DNA from: Balaenoptera acutorostrata
Taxonomy: Eukaryota; Chordata; Mammalia; Artiodactyla; Balaenopteridae
Reading direction: 5' to 3'
Length of the DNA: 64,000 bases
NCBI RefSeq assembly: GCF_949987535.1
Contig: NC_080079.1
Span: 52,191,000 to 52,254,999 of the forward strand
Shown here piece by piece: positions 1 through 11,460 of the stretch (position 1 is the stretch's first letter; each line of letters starts with the position of its first letter). The position numbers and the translations under genes were made by a program. The notes beneath the pieces are model-generated. The model was not told the DNA's origin, did no database searches, and saw nothing but the letters and a program-made list of their open reading frames with translations.

Positions 1-457
1 TGAGCTAAGCAGTCTACAAAATTAACCTTATTAATGTCTCACAACAACCCCTCAAGACAAATACTAAGAGTATCCCCAGTTACCGATGACAGCTACTACC
101 TGATGGAGACTCTATCTGAGCATAGCTCTCCCTTGCTCTAAAGTCCAAGATTTAGGCCGCCGTGTGGTAACTGTTCTTGATTAATATAACTGCTTAGAAT
201 TAGGATAGGCAACTTTTGGGCACAAGAGCGATGCAGGGGGAAATAAGAGTGGGGGGGTTAAGGGAAGCATTACTTATTAACTGAAAATAAAGAGAACTTT
301 ATTGAATCCCACAGGGGAAATACATATATTTAGCATTATGGAAATATTTTACCTTAATATGTGTGAGTAGTAGAGGCTATTTCCAATCTGTTGTCTCAAA
401 ACTGGATGGACTTCGGAAGTAGTTCTTACTCCCTTGAATCTCAGCCCCAGCCTGGAT
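1..457. other. Non-coding, no feature recognised
   Basis: Ordinary AT-leaning sequence without a long reading frame or a repeat I can name. A short G run lies near 251-257. Confidence 0.5.
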
Positions 458-471
458 AGGGCTCAGGTTCT

Positions 472-616
472 TTTCCTTTTTTGAAAGGTGTTTTGTGTTT
501 TTTGTTTTTTGTTTTTTTGGCCACACTGTGTGGCATGTGGAACTTGCCAGCTAGGGATGGAACCCACGCCCTCTGGAGTGGAAGCGTCTTAACCACTGGA
601 CTGCCAGGGAAGTCCC
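472..616 (-). mobile_element. CHR-type tRNA-derived SINE, short copy
   Basis: Read on the minus strand the element begins GGGACTTCCCTGGCAGTCC and ends in an A-rich tail, seen on the plus strand as the T-rich run at about 490-518. The Pol III A box lies at 593-606 and the B box, GGGTTCCATCCCT on the minus strand, at 553-565. It is flanked by an imperfect 14-bp target duplication, AGGGCTCAGGTTCT at 458-471 and AGGAATCAGGTTCT at 617-630, 12 of 14 identical. The two mismatches and the short body point to an older copy than the SINEs at 16.1, 37.9 and 39.5 kb. Such SINEs do not code for protein and rely on L1 enzymes to move. Confidence 0.85.
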
Positions 617-630
617 AGGAATCAGGTTCT

Positions 631-1621
631 ACACGCAGTTCTGGACACTGTGATTGGACTTCACCCACCACACTCCAGTGGAGACCAGTGCCCCCCAGTC
701 ATCCCAGCTTCCCCTCCGTTTCCCTACATACTACTGAGCTCTTAGAATGCTTTGTGGCTAAGCATCTCCAAATGGTGACAACATCATCCCAGTCAATACA
801 AGTGATTTTCCTGGGAAATTATGCGCATGTAAGTTGATTCAAGAAGAATAAGCAAGAATGGAAAGCTGGCATCATGATGCATTTTCTAGCAGTCGTGCCT
901 TTCTATGAAATGAATAGCATATTCAGGATACTTTTAAGGTTTATAAACAAAGGGACTATTCACAAATGCATCAGCTGAGTTTAAAGGAACTACAAGAGGT
1001 AGTGCAGTGCCTTGGGCTTAGCATCAGGGACTCTGTTACCCACCCCTAGGCCCAAAAGGATGAGGGGAGAAAGTATTTACTAGACTCAAGGTGGAGAGAA
1101 TGATGTAGAGAAAGCTTCCTTGAGAGGAGCAGAGACCTTCAGTTGGAAAATACAGGCAGCCTTAGTAAACCTTGCAGGGAGGGAACTGCAAGAATTAATA
1201 TCCTGGTCTTACTCTTCTTCTACCTTCTCATTATTTCCAGTTACAGCTCCCAAACCCATAGGATAGCAAGACAAGTGTACATGATCACTTTCCAAGGCAG
1301 AAAATCAGATGGAGAAGAGAGAAAAGTAGATCTGGAAAGTAACAAAAAGCAAAAAGAAAACCACACACATAAAAAGTTATGAATATAATTATACATCACA
1401 ACTGCTTAGCTTATGAAGACTTATAACAAGTGCTATAAGAGGTTTGAATAAAATGTTATGAATTAGAGCAGAAGCACACTTGTGCCTTTATTCAAATCCT
1501 TCTTAGAGTATCGTCTTCAGAGAGAATTGATGTTCCTGCGGCGCAGAAGGGTTAGTAAGACTAGTTTCCAACGTGGCCAACCAAAGACTAAGTGATATAC
1601 AACAGAGCCAGTGATACACGG
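631..1621. other. Non-coding, no feature recognised
   Basis: Mixed sequence with only short chance reading frames. The frame at 1143-1382 has low-complexity lysine-rich ends and resembles nothing I know. Confidence 0.5.
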
Positions 1622-2018
1622 TGCTATGAACTAAACTGTGTCCTCCCCAAATTTATATGTATAAGCCCTAAGACCCAATATGACTATATTTGGAGATAGG
1701 GTCTTTTAGGAGGTAAATATGATTAAATGGGGTCATTAGGGTGGGACCTTAATTTGATAGGACGGGTGTCCTTATAAGAAGAGGAAGGGACACCAAAGAT
1801 CTCTCTTTTTCCAAGAGAGCACAGAGGAAAGGCCATGGGAGGACACAGCAAGAAGGTGGCCAACTACAAATCAGGAGGGAAGGCTTCACCAGAAACCAAA
1901 CCTGTGACACCATGATCTTGGACTTCCAGCCTCCAGAACTGTGAAGAATCAAGTGTCTGTTGTTTAAGCCACCCAGCCTGTGGTATTTTTGTATTGGCAG
2001 CCCAAGCAGACTAATGCA
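1622..2018 (+). mobile_element. Solo LTR of the MLT1 (ERVL-MaLR) family
   Basis: The copy starts TGCTATGAACTAAACTGTGT and ends near CAGACTAATGCA, matching the TG...CA borders and the order of landmarks in MLT1 LTRs: the TTTGGAGATAGGGTCTTT segment, GGTGTCCTTATAAGAAGAGG, then GATCTTGGACTTCCAGCCTCCAGAACTGTGA and the GTTGTTTAAGCCACCCAG end. No internal MaLR region follows, so it is a solo LTR left by recombination. Its target duplication has decayed beyond recognition. This family was active before the split of placental orders. Confidence 0.85.
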
Positions 2019-3696
2019 TGTGGCTTCTGAGATTTGTCACCAGACTTTTTGTCACCCTGCCTAGTCCACCCAGCCCAGCCTTGTAAGATTCTCTAACTGC
2101 ATTACAAAGATGATTATTTCAACCCAAACAAATCCTCCCTTGGACTAGTAAGGAGTTTTACCCCTGATGCTCACAGATCTGTGCTTTGCTACCTTTGTCC
2201 ACAAACCAGAGAACTCAGAAGGTAATACCTCCCAATCCCCAAGCACTACACTGTAACTATCTAGCCAACCTGTTGGCCATTAGAAAAATGGATTTTGTCG
2301 GTCACAATCCAAGGCATTATAATGTGCGACCTCTGAGTACCTTCTTGATCATCACGATATGGTCTTTTGGCTTCTGCCCTTTGAAAGTATCATTTGCCTC
2401 CCATAAACATACCTTGTAGATTATAGTATTATTAAGATCATAACTTTGGACTTTATAATGTAGCCTCATGATCCATTCTCCTTACCCCACCAAGACTTTA
2501 TAAACTGGAAACTGGCCTTCAGACTGCCACTTCAGACATGATAAAATGGTCTTGTGACCATACCCCTTGGACATTATAATGCAGCCTCTAGGCCAATGTC
2601 TTGGGATATTATGTTATAGTTTTCTGGTCATCAACTTGGACCTTTCAATTCGGTCCACTGGCCACTGTCTCTGAGATTTAGTTCTAACAAACAGATGAAT
2701 ACCTAGGGTTTAACTTTGTCCACTTCTGGCTTGCTCTCCTCTCTCTGTGCTCCCCTTCTTGCCATCCCAGCAGACCTTGTGGCAGAGCCTGTGTGAATTA
2801 TGACAAGCTGAAAAATCTAAGACTTGAGCATGCTGGCAAGTTTGATTATTTTTTCTGCAATTCCAACAAAGTGGAATAATGGAGTTATCTAACTGCAGGA
2901 TACAGTTAGAAAATGCATTTCCTTAAAAAATCAAAATGTCAGTGCAAGATAAAGCAACTAGACTTTGTTCAAGTCATCAAAATTCTCTCTTATTCTTTTA
3001 ATTTAGTGGAAAGAAATGTCAGTTGTGACCAATGTCTCCTAGATCAATATTACACTTCAGTGCTCTATGAAGAAATGTACAAAAGGCAAAGTGTGACAAC
3101 CCATGGCGTCTCCTTATTCTTGCCTAAGGGTCTTTGGTGTTGATGCTCTGCAACGGCTAATAAGGAAAAGTTCATGATGTTGCCATAAGGAGAGTATTCT
3201 ACCCACATAGCAGGGTCTCTCCAGCCTTTAGGACTACCAGGGAATGGGGAAAAAGCAGACACAGTTGATCACCACTGCTCTGTGCCTCGAGTTATAATTT
3301 CAGGCTTGACTGAGAAGTCTTAACGCACAATTTCTCTAACTTTGAAGCTTAAATAAATATCTTTAGGTTTCTATTTTTTAATTTCCTTTTTCAAAGCATT
3401 AACGCAGGTCTCCTTGTTGAGATGCGGTAGATGTCACCGAAAGGAAGCAAAGCTGCATGCCCACTGCTCAAATTCAGGTATGCCCGCACATGTCCCGTCA
3501 TGTTCTGCTCAGCTGCTAGGACTGGTTCATGTCATGGTATTTATTTTACCCTCCTGTAAGGATGAGGTAAAAGCACAATTGAAGCTGAGGGGCTTCCCTG
3601 AGCTGGGACAAAGGGAATGAGAATAAATACCATTCTCTTAATTCCAGGCACTAACGTAAACAAGAAACTGTGTCCTCCCCCACACCCAACTCCCAC
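2019..3696. other. Non-coding; contains a degenerate repeated motif at 2.3-2.67 kb
   Basis: No gene seen. A motif of the form TTGGAC(T)TTATAATG..GCCTC recurs in decayed form near 2310, 2444, 2493, 2566 and 2633, with gaps of about 49 to 134 bp. I cannot assign it to a named repeat. The rest looks like unique sequence. Confidence 0.4.

Positions 3697-3773
<77 letters not shown>
3697..3773. repeat. (CA)n microsatellite
   Basis: About 37 uninterrupted CA units run from about 3699 to 3772 after a C-rich lead-in. Length and purity suggest it would vary in length between individuals. Reading frames across it are low-complexity artefacts. Confidence 0.97.
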
Positions 3774-3775
<2 letters not shown>

Positions 3776-4399
3776 CCCTGCCTGGGGAGTAAGCCTCAGA
3801 AAACCAGTTTTGTCCTTGACCAGTAATTTAGGGCTTTACCCAGGGCATTTTCTTTCACAGTATCTTTAAGTCTTAAAGGAAGATGTTCCAAGTTCCCAGG
3901 GATAAAATGAAAGACTGAATCAAATTCAATAGTATAATTCTTGGTTTTTCACTCTAAAAGTCTGAGAACAAAGCGTACCTTGTGGCTGAGTGACAGAGCT
4001 ATATTCTTCACTGGCCATCTCAGAAGGGCAGTAGAAAAAGCCTTGGTAATGGAGAGGAAAACAAGGCTGAAAGTGAGAGCAAGGGAGTTTGTGGAGACTA
4101 GGTTGCAAGAGAGGAGTAATAACGATCTCTCTGGGATGCTGGTATGACATCAGCACAGAGTGTGTGGAAGCCCCACCTAAAGCAAGAGAGGAGGCCTTTT
4201 CTGCTTAGACTTCAACTCCATTAAAAACATATCAGCTCACATTATTTTATTAGTGATATAGTATCTATCGAAGACCTATATTAAATAATTCTATACAGTA
4301 AGTGACCTTGGACTGAAACACCTTCAGGACTACCAGTGGAGCAGAGACATATTACTGATTCCTGATGTGGAAACATGCCTGAGCTTGATCATCTGCTGG
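3774..4399. other. Non-coding, no feature recognised
   Basis: Only overlapping short open frames on both strands; none resembles a known protein. Confidence 0.5.
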
Positions 4400-4640
4400 G
4401 ACCCTGGCACCATTGGCCCCCTTCTATGCCCTCTCTTACATCACAAGGACTACAAGCCTAGGAGCTGCATTTCCTAACCAGCTGGGTTCCGGTTTAGATT
4501 CTGCCAGTGAAAGGCACTCATGTGAGAGATGGAAGGTGGACAATGAGGTGAAGTCATATTGTTTTTGTGGCAGATACAGACAGATGCACGGGCTTCAGCA
4601 GATGGCAGAGGAGTGCCCGGGGTTTGGAGCATATTTGAGT
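4400..4640 (+). repeat. Possible ancient interspersed repeat remnant, family not assigned
   Basis: The stretch around 4465-4530 (TTTCCTAACCAGCTGGGTTCCG, then an AGGCACTCATGTGAGAGAT segment) looks like a motif that recurs in mammalian genomes in old dispersed repeats. I recognise the style but cannot name the family or fix its borders. Confidence 0.3.
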
Positions 4641-6829
4641 GAATCACTCACTTTGGCGCTACATGAAAGTGAGGTATCTCATGCAGGGAGTGGTTTCTGA
4701 TTATTCTATCACATATTGATTTCCTAGAAGCCATTAGAAGCTTTCCCTATCACTCCCTCAGTCCATCTAATGGTCTTGTAGTTTTCTATACGAAATAGTT
4801 TCCTGTTTGGAATTTTACAGTGCTTTCTGCTTTCCTGACCAAATCCCACCTGGGAAAAGGACACTACTGGGATGAGGGTAAGTGGGGTGGCTTAGGAAGA
4901 AGCACCTGCTGTGGGGAGGATAAGACACATGAAGATTTCATCAACTCTTCTGGGGACACTGAGCTGTATTCTTGTTGTTGATACCCTACATTTCTACCAA
5001 TATGACTTTGGGCTATTTATCTGGGGAAATTATCACTGTACTCATGTAAACATAATTTACATCACTCCTCCCTCCTCCCAACCCTATCCTCTGCCTTGTT
5101 CTTTATCTTATTAACAAAGAAAAGAGACAAAAAATGGTTCTAACAAAGAGCCCATTGTTCTTTGTTATCTTATACACTAGCCCCTGCCCCTCCTTCCACC
5201 TTCACCTTTCTTAAGGAATTATAATTATTTATATTCTACCTTCATTTGGTTGTTTCCAATGATAATCCTAGTTGTTTTTTTCTGGAGTTTTTTAACTCTC
5301 TGAATCTACTGTAAATTGTAATAGGCAGACTTGTATCATTCTAACATGAAGACACATAACAAGTATTCAAATTTGCTGAATCAAGATTTAAAGGCAGAAG
5401 TTGTTGTTTTCAGTCTCCCTCTTGACAATATCTCATGTTTTACTGGTCTTTATGGCTGCTGAGCCAGTGCATCAAGCTAATGTTGCCACAAAACACTCTA
5501 TAATCCTGAGTTTCGTGTCTCAACTCCTGATGGAAACAAATAGCTCTGAGCTCACTGCGGTTTAATCTGAAGTGTCATTAGATATAACACCTTCTACTCA
5601 TGCACAGTGAAGCTCACCATTCCCTCTTCTCCCCACCAGAACAGTCCTGAAAACTCCACAGATTCATCAAGTCCTCTTTCCTCCAGGGCATGTATGGAAG
5701 AGTCCAACTGGCCCATCTCATGGAAGCTCCTATATACCATGAGATATACCCGCTTAGCACGGAAGGAGAACAGATCTAGTTAAAATGAGACAAGGGGTAA
5801 ATCCAGTTAACCAGACACACAGAAACTGCAAAACATAACCCTCTACCCAAAGTAAATGAAGTATAAGGCACCACTGCCAACTCCTCCCTGTTTTGGAACC
5901 TTGATATTTCATCAACTAAACTTGAGGTGGGACCATGTGACATGTGGACCAAGTAAAGACATCAGTGTCAATCCATATAAAATATTAGTAGAACTTCATT
6001 CTTGTTCTTTTTTGATAAACCATTAAAATAGAAGCCCTTATCTTTTTTTTTTTAAATGCATATTGCAATGGATGATCTTGAGCACCCCTAGAGTGTGAAC
6101 AGTCCATTTTGGAAACTACTGGTCAAGAACACTGCTTTGCACCAGGTGGTTCATGGGCCAAGAAGACAATATTCTTTTGTCTTCCACTAGTTCTTCCCTT
6201 GGCCCACTGCCCCCTTCTGGCTTTTAAACAATGGCTGTGCTCCCTCCACTTCTCCATGATATCCATTATGAAATGTGTTTGGGGCTGAAAAGTATATTTG
6301 TAACACACCTATGAACCAGGATTCTGTCTAGAAAATGTGTCTTTTCTTCTAGGTGGTAATTTTGGAAAACCAAGACCCAAAGGACTTTTTTGACTTTTCT
6401 ACTCACAGTTTATTACCCTGCAGTTGAGCGGGCTGTGAGAAAGAGGAGGTAAAAATGTACCTTTGCTGTCAGTTGACTAGCAATTAGGAAACAGTGACCT
6501 GGACACAAGATGGCTAGCCAGCCTTGTTCTCAGAGTGGAGCCTGAGTGGGGGAATGCACGAGCCTGAACCCCAGTTCCCTGGGGCTCCAAGAACCTCCCA
6601 GTAACTGTGGCAGGGTACCTGACCTCCTCACAGGTCCCTCTCAGGAGCCAACCATGAGGACAACGCTCATCATGACAGATGAATAGAACTCCACTTCAGA
6701 AATCTTTCTCTTAGAGTCATCAGTGGTTCCATTTTGCTTCAGCTTTACACGGAGATCTCAGAGACCCAGAGAAGGTTAAGGGGAAGTCAAAATTGAAGTT
6801 TTAGGTGCTCAGAAGGAACTTTAAATGCA
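4641..6829. other. Non-coding, no feature recognised
   Basis: Unique-looking sequence with scattered T and A runs (for example 6042-6052). No exon with plausible splice sites and no known protein match in any frame. Confidence 0.5.
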
Positions 6830-6965
6830 TGAGTTTCACTAATCCATGAAAAGAGAGCCAAACTTTATATTGAAGTCAATGGGCAGTTAAAGAAGGTTTG
6901 TGCACACAGGCATGACATAATCAGACCTATGTTTTAGAAAAAATTCCGGCAGTGGCTTGCTTGGG
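6830..6965 (+). repeat. Possible ancient repeat remnant related to the one at 16.6 kb
   Basis: The order of short motifs here (GGGCAGTTAAAGAAGG, CATGACATAATCAGACCTA, GTTTTAGAAAAAATTCCGGC) follows that in part of an old dispersed mammalian repeat. The segment at 16.6-16.9 kb belongs to the same kind of sequence. The family name is not assigned. Confidence 0.3.
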
Positions 6966-8337
6966 AGAACGCCAAGCGGTTAGAGTTCATTCTCTTGAAA
7001 CACCCATATTTTCTGAGTTTCTGGTATCCTTGTGTTTTAATCAAGTGCTCCTTTGAAAGTGCAAGCTCTTTTGTCAGCAATTTCAGTTCTTTGTAGAGCA
7101 TCTGGTTCTATCTGGTTGCCCATTGCTGGGCCTGGGAGAATCTACCTCACATAGACCCAGAGAAAAATAAGAGTTCAAGTCAAGACTCTGCGACTATATA
7201 CTGAGTTCCCAGGTCTCTGGAGACTTCACTACCACATGCCTTCTTTCATTTCCGAAGGAAAGAGCTTGTGTCTGTTTTCCTATAACACTGGCATCAGCCC
7301 TCTCAGTAGTAGACTTAGGAAGAGGTTCTCACAGCAAATAAGGGCTTCCATGTGTGGCAAGGAGGGGAAATGTGGTGAGGAAACATATTTCAGTTCCACA
7401 GGTTTACTGTCAACAATCACAAGGGTGAAAATGACCTGAAAAATCTGAAAGAGCCTGTCACTGTTATTTCAGTGCATGGGTTTGGGTAGATATAAATTCA
7501 ACAGCTTGCTTGTGAAAACCTAGAGCTAGATTGATATCTCCCTTAGCCATCAAAATAATCAAGGAAAGAGGAATCTGAAAGGAAGAAAGGAGGGAGAGAA
7601 GGGGGAAAAGAGAAGCATATTTTCTGGACATTAGAGGAACGGAAAGGGGCTGGCATCAACTTTCCCAGAGCTTATGTTAATGCCAAGTGTTCCACATGCT
7701 TTTTCTCATCCAGTAACCCACGGCTATAGAAATAGAAGCCCCCAAACCATGTGCACCTTCACTCTGGCTACTCCACTGGCTTCAGCACAAAGATATTTTC
7801 CTTCTTTGTGAGTGCTCTAAAGATCTGTTTGTGGTTCTTGTTTTGAAGGAGAAGCCACCCTCTGGTTTGGATATCTCTGTGTGAGGACATGCTCATCTGC
7901 CCCAGCCTACACCTGAGGACTAGACAAAGGACCTCTGTGTTCTTTGTAGCCCTGCTGTCCGCCTGTACTGGTGACAAGGTCATCCTGGAGGAGCTACTTT
8001 TGCAGACCACCATCCTGAACTACCCCAGGGGCCAACATTCACATTAAAACCTATGTGAATGGTGTCCCTGGAATATTGACCCTCACTTTCTGCAGGGCTG
8101 CCCATGGTAATTGTGTCTTTGGTACCCAGGGCATACACTGATGCCTGATATTTGGATACCACTGAGCAATAGATATCCTTGTGTCCTCTAAAACATATAC
8201 TCCCTTAATTGGGAGCAAGAATTAGGAGTCTAAACTCAGAAAAGACAACCATCCCAGAGCAAGGTCTCCCTAAAAAAGCTCTCACCTCCCTGTACCTATA
8301 CACGTTAGAGTTCTGTCTTTAACTGTCAATGTTTCCT
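6966..8337. other. Non-coding, no feature recognised
   Basis: Purine-rich patch at 7560-7615 and otherwise unique-looking sequence. Open frames at 7768-8162 on the minus strand show no known domain. Confidence 0.5.
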
Positions 8338-8462
8338 TGTTATCATATAATATCACATCATATCACATCACATCCTATTACATCATATCCTATCACATCA
8401 CTTAACATCACATCACATCACATCACATCACATCACATCACATCACATCACATCACATCATA
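8338..8462. repeat. (CATCA)n pentanucleotide array, decayed at its left end
   Basis: From about 8405 to 8460 the CATCA unit repeats without error roughly eleven times. From 8338 to 8404 the same unit is still visible but interrupted (CATCATAT, CATCCTA and similar). The perfect part is next to a short TATATATA at 8461-8468. Confidence 0.95.
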
Positions 8463-9544
8463 TATATAAGGAAGAAGGTCAACATGGAGTCCTGGGAGAG
8501 GTACACTGAAGGATCCCAGGAATCATCAACCCTATGGAAATTATGCAAAATGTTTTGCCTGTTTAAATACCTGCACTTTTTTCATGAAGAAAAATTTCCA
8601 TAGTTTTTTTAATGAATTTCTCAAAGTGTTTTAAAACACAAAATGGTTAGCCACCAGGAGTTTAGAGGTAATTCACTTCTCATTTGGATATTTTAGCCCA
8701 TCATTATTTGGTAGTTTATGTGGTTCCCAGTTGTCTCTTTCCTCAGGGGTTAAGAAGCCCTGACCATTTTTTTTTTTTTTTTTGTCTTTCTTTTGCTCTA
8801 CTTGAACTCTCTTTCCTTGCTTCCTGTGCCCCCCTCCAGGCTTTCCATTTATCTGTGTGCAAACATACCTGCTGGCCCAAATTATCACTCAGAAGAAATG
8901 TTTCATTTCTCATTCGGGAGTATTAATGGCCACAGAGTCTGTATGCTTATCTCATCTGTGTCCCAAGAACATAAGACGCCTCCAACAAGGAAGGTTTTCT
9001 TTTCAAATAAAGCAATCTCACACCTGTCATAGTCCTCTCTGACAGAATGGTTTGTCTTCCCTGGCTTGCGTGCCCCTCGACCTCTGGAAGACATTTGCCA
9101 CCCGGGAGAAGATGCCCACAGTGGGGGCAGCTGCTCAAGTTCATGCTTCACACTGGTCCCTTTGTCACCCTTAGTAATTTACAGCAGTTCTTTGGGTACA
9201 GTAAGTGTCTAAATGGGAGGGCAAAGCCTTTACCAAGTCTCCTCATAAATGTGCACAGAATACTATCCTGCAATAAACTCCCCAATCCAGGGCACAAAGT
9301 AGTCGTATATACGGATGGTTTTCTTTTTTCAGTTTTTCCTGTAGTCTGATTTGTTGTTCAGTGTCTGTTGGCGATGGTGTAGTTGTGGGCTACCAGTATA
9401 TACATTTCCCCTTTCATGCAGCAAAACCCACAGGTCACAAGGCACAGCCAATCACTTCTCCAAAACGGTTAATTATGTAAAAAATTCCTAGCCCAATAAT
9501 GTCATATTGCTGTACATTTTTCAGGTTTGCATAAATATTTTCAG
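8463..9544. other. Non-coding, with a T run at 8767-8783
   Basis: Several overlapping frames lie on both strands at 8684-9349, but none has recognisable domains. The long T run at 8767-8783 may mark the tail of an old element whose body I cannot identify. Confidence 0.45.
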
Positions 9545-9690
9545 TTGTTGATCTTCACAACAACCCTATCAGGTTGATAGGGAGAGGGTAGCTAGTATCA
9601 TATTACACAGGCAAAGACATCTTCAAAGAGATTAAAGTTACCCCATACACTAATAGCTAAGAAGGATCGGACCCTGGAGGTTTTTGTTTT
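9545..9690 (-). mobile_element. MIR SINE remnant
   Basis: The series TTCACAACAACCCTATCAGG, a TATTACACAGGCAAAGACA-like segment and then AGAGATTAAAGTTACCCCA follows the MIR core read on its reverse strand. The copy is diverged and its ends are fuzzy. MIR is an ancient tRNA-derived SINE shared by all mammals. Confidence 0.65.
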
Positions 9691-10854
9691 GTTTTGTTTT
9701 TTAATCAAAGTCCAGTGCATATTCCATGATATGAGACTGTGTCTGAAATCTGAAAGTACACAAATTCAACGTTAATATGCCTACAATCATCCTTTGACGG
9801 GAAGTCTCAATTTAGTCTCTAGGTTTCAAGAGCGAGAAGGTAGAATTTCAAGGGGTGCTGGGGGTATGACTTCAGGATAGTTATGTAATCCTAACAAACG
9901 TCAGAGTCCTAGAAGATCGTCTCTTTTCTGAAGTCACGAATAATCAAAGTGATTACAAAAGTGATTCCATATTCTCCTTTGCATCTCTCAAAAGAACACA
10001 AATAGGAAAGCAAGTAATGCTTCATTGCAGTGCCTCTGATGAACCCAGGGTCCTCTGTCCCATAAACCCCAGACCTCAGAGCTACTCCAGAGCAGCGGCC
10101 ATGTCATGCTCCCAACATCCCTCCCTGAACTCGTCGCAGGGCTGCTTATCCCTCTTTCTTTCCTCCCTTAAACACCCATCTTCTAGCTTCTTCATTTGTT
10201 TATTGACACAGAGTTTCTGGCAAAGTACTTCTGACTTCTCTCCCAAATATCAATCCAAAAGTAACATAGAAGTGAAAGGAGTGAGAAAAATGGACAAGAG
10301 AATTATCTTCTTTCTGGTGGCCTGTGTACTTATCCTGCAGATAAAGTTACATCACAGGGCCACTAAAACAAGGTAAAAAAAAAAAAAATCGTTGCATACT
10401 AATTAAATCATTCTACTTCTCCCTCTTCTTAGCCCCAAATATTTCGTAGTTCTCTAGTACATGCTTTACGAAATTATCTAATTCAGACAACTCTACTTAG
10501 ACCATGTTAGGAAAGAACTGTTTATCAAAACATAAAGTCATTTCATGATTCATCATTTTATGTTTCATGGGCCCTTGACTCTTGTCTAGTCTAATAAAAA
10601 CAGCAGTACTATTTAGTCCTTAGCACACCGGGGACCTCAGTTCCTAATCCTTCTCACCCTTCCAATTCCTCTGCTAATGATTATATGAGAAACTTCAGCT
10701 TCTGGGGCAAAGACCCTACTGCTCTGTCAGAGAGAAAGAAAGGTGGGAAATTTCTGGATACTGATAGACTTTAGGCTCCTGTTCAAATGTAAATAGAGAG
10801 AGAGACTTGAGGGCAGAGAGGACAAAAAATTACTGTTCTTAGGAATTTGCAAAA
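9691..10854. other. Non-coding, no feature recognised
   Basis: A TTTTG-type run lies at 9680-9702 and a poly-A run at 10374-10388. The 119-residue frame at 10017-10376 has no domain I recognise and runs into the poly-A stretch, so I do not call it a gene. Confidence 0.5.
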
Positions 10855-11460
10855 AAGGAAACTGAAATGGCCAAGAAACATACAAAAGATGCCCAACCTT
10901 ACCAGTAATTAGAGAAATTAAAATTTGAACCATAAACAATATGATTCTACACCAGCAATTCTGCAAAAATTTTAAAGTATGACAATGCCAAGTAATGATA
11001 TGGTATAGAGACATGAAGACATGTATTACACTATTGATGGGAATATAAACTGGTCAACCACCTTAGAAACTATTTGGAAATATCTAATAAAGTTGAAAAT
11101 TTAGATACTCTACCACCTAGCAACTCTATACCGGCATATATATTCTATAGACCACCTTAAAATTGTGTCATAAGGAGCTGTAGATAAAAACGTTCACAGC
11201 ATAATAAATTGTAAAATTTTCATACAATGAGATACCATACAGTACTCAAAGTAAGTGAATACACCTGGAAAAATCAACATGAATAAATAAATAAATCTTA
11301 CAAACAAGGCTTTGAGCAAAAAAACAAAAAACAAAAAAACAAAACAAAACAAAGCAAATGGCACTAGAATATTTCCAGTATAATACAATTTACATAAAGT
11401 TGGAAAACATGCAACTAAGTACCATATAGTCTTTAGGGATACTTAGGTGGGGAAGAACAG
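10855..11460 (+). mobile_element. Ancient L1 3' end (ORF2 C-terminus and 3' UTR), heavily diverged
   Basis: The landmarks of the end of L1 ORF2 appear in order: GAAATGGCCAAGAAACATAC, a TACCAGTAATTAGAGAAATT segment, TTGATGGGAATATAAACTGG, and a late CAATGAGATACCATACAGTA block. The protein sequence is destroyed by stops and shifts. An (AAAAC)n run at 11310-11356 interrupts the tail. It is much more diverged than the L1 copies after 27 kb. Confidence 0.6.

Noticed and set aside
8338..8468. A possible CRISPR-like array
   Set aside because: The repeat unit is five bases with no spacers; it is a simple-sequence array in vertebrate DNA.
10017..10376. A 119-residue frame with a hydrophobic end
   Set aside because: No known family, composition typical of unique non-coding DNA, and it ends at a poly-A run.
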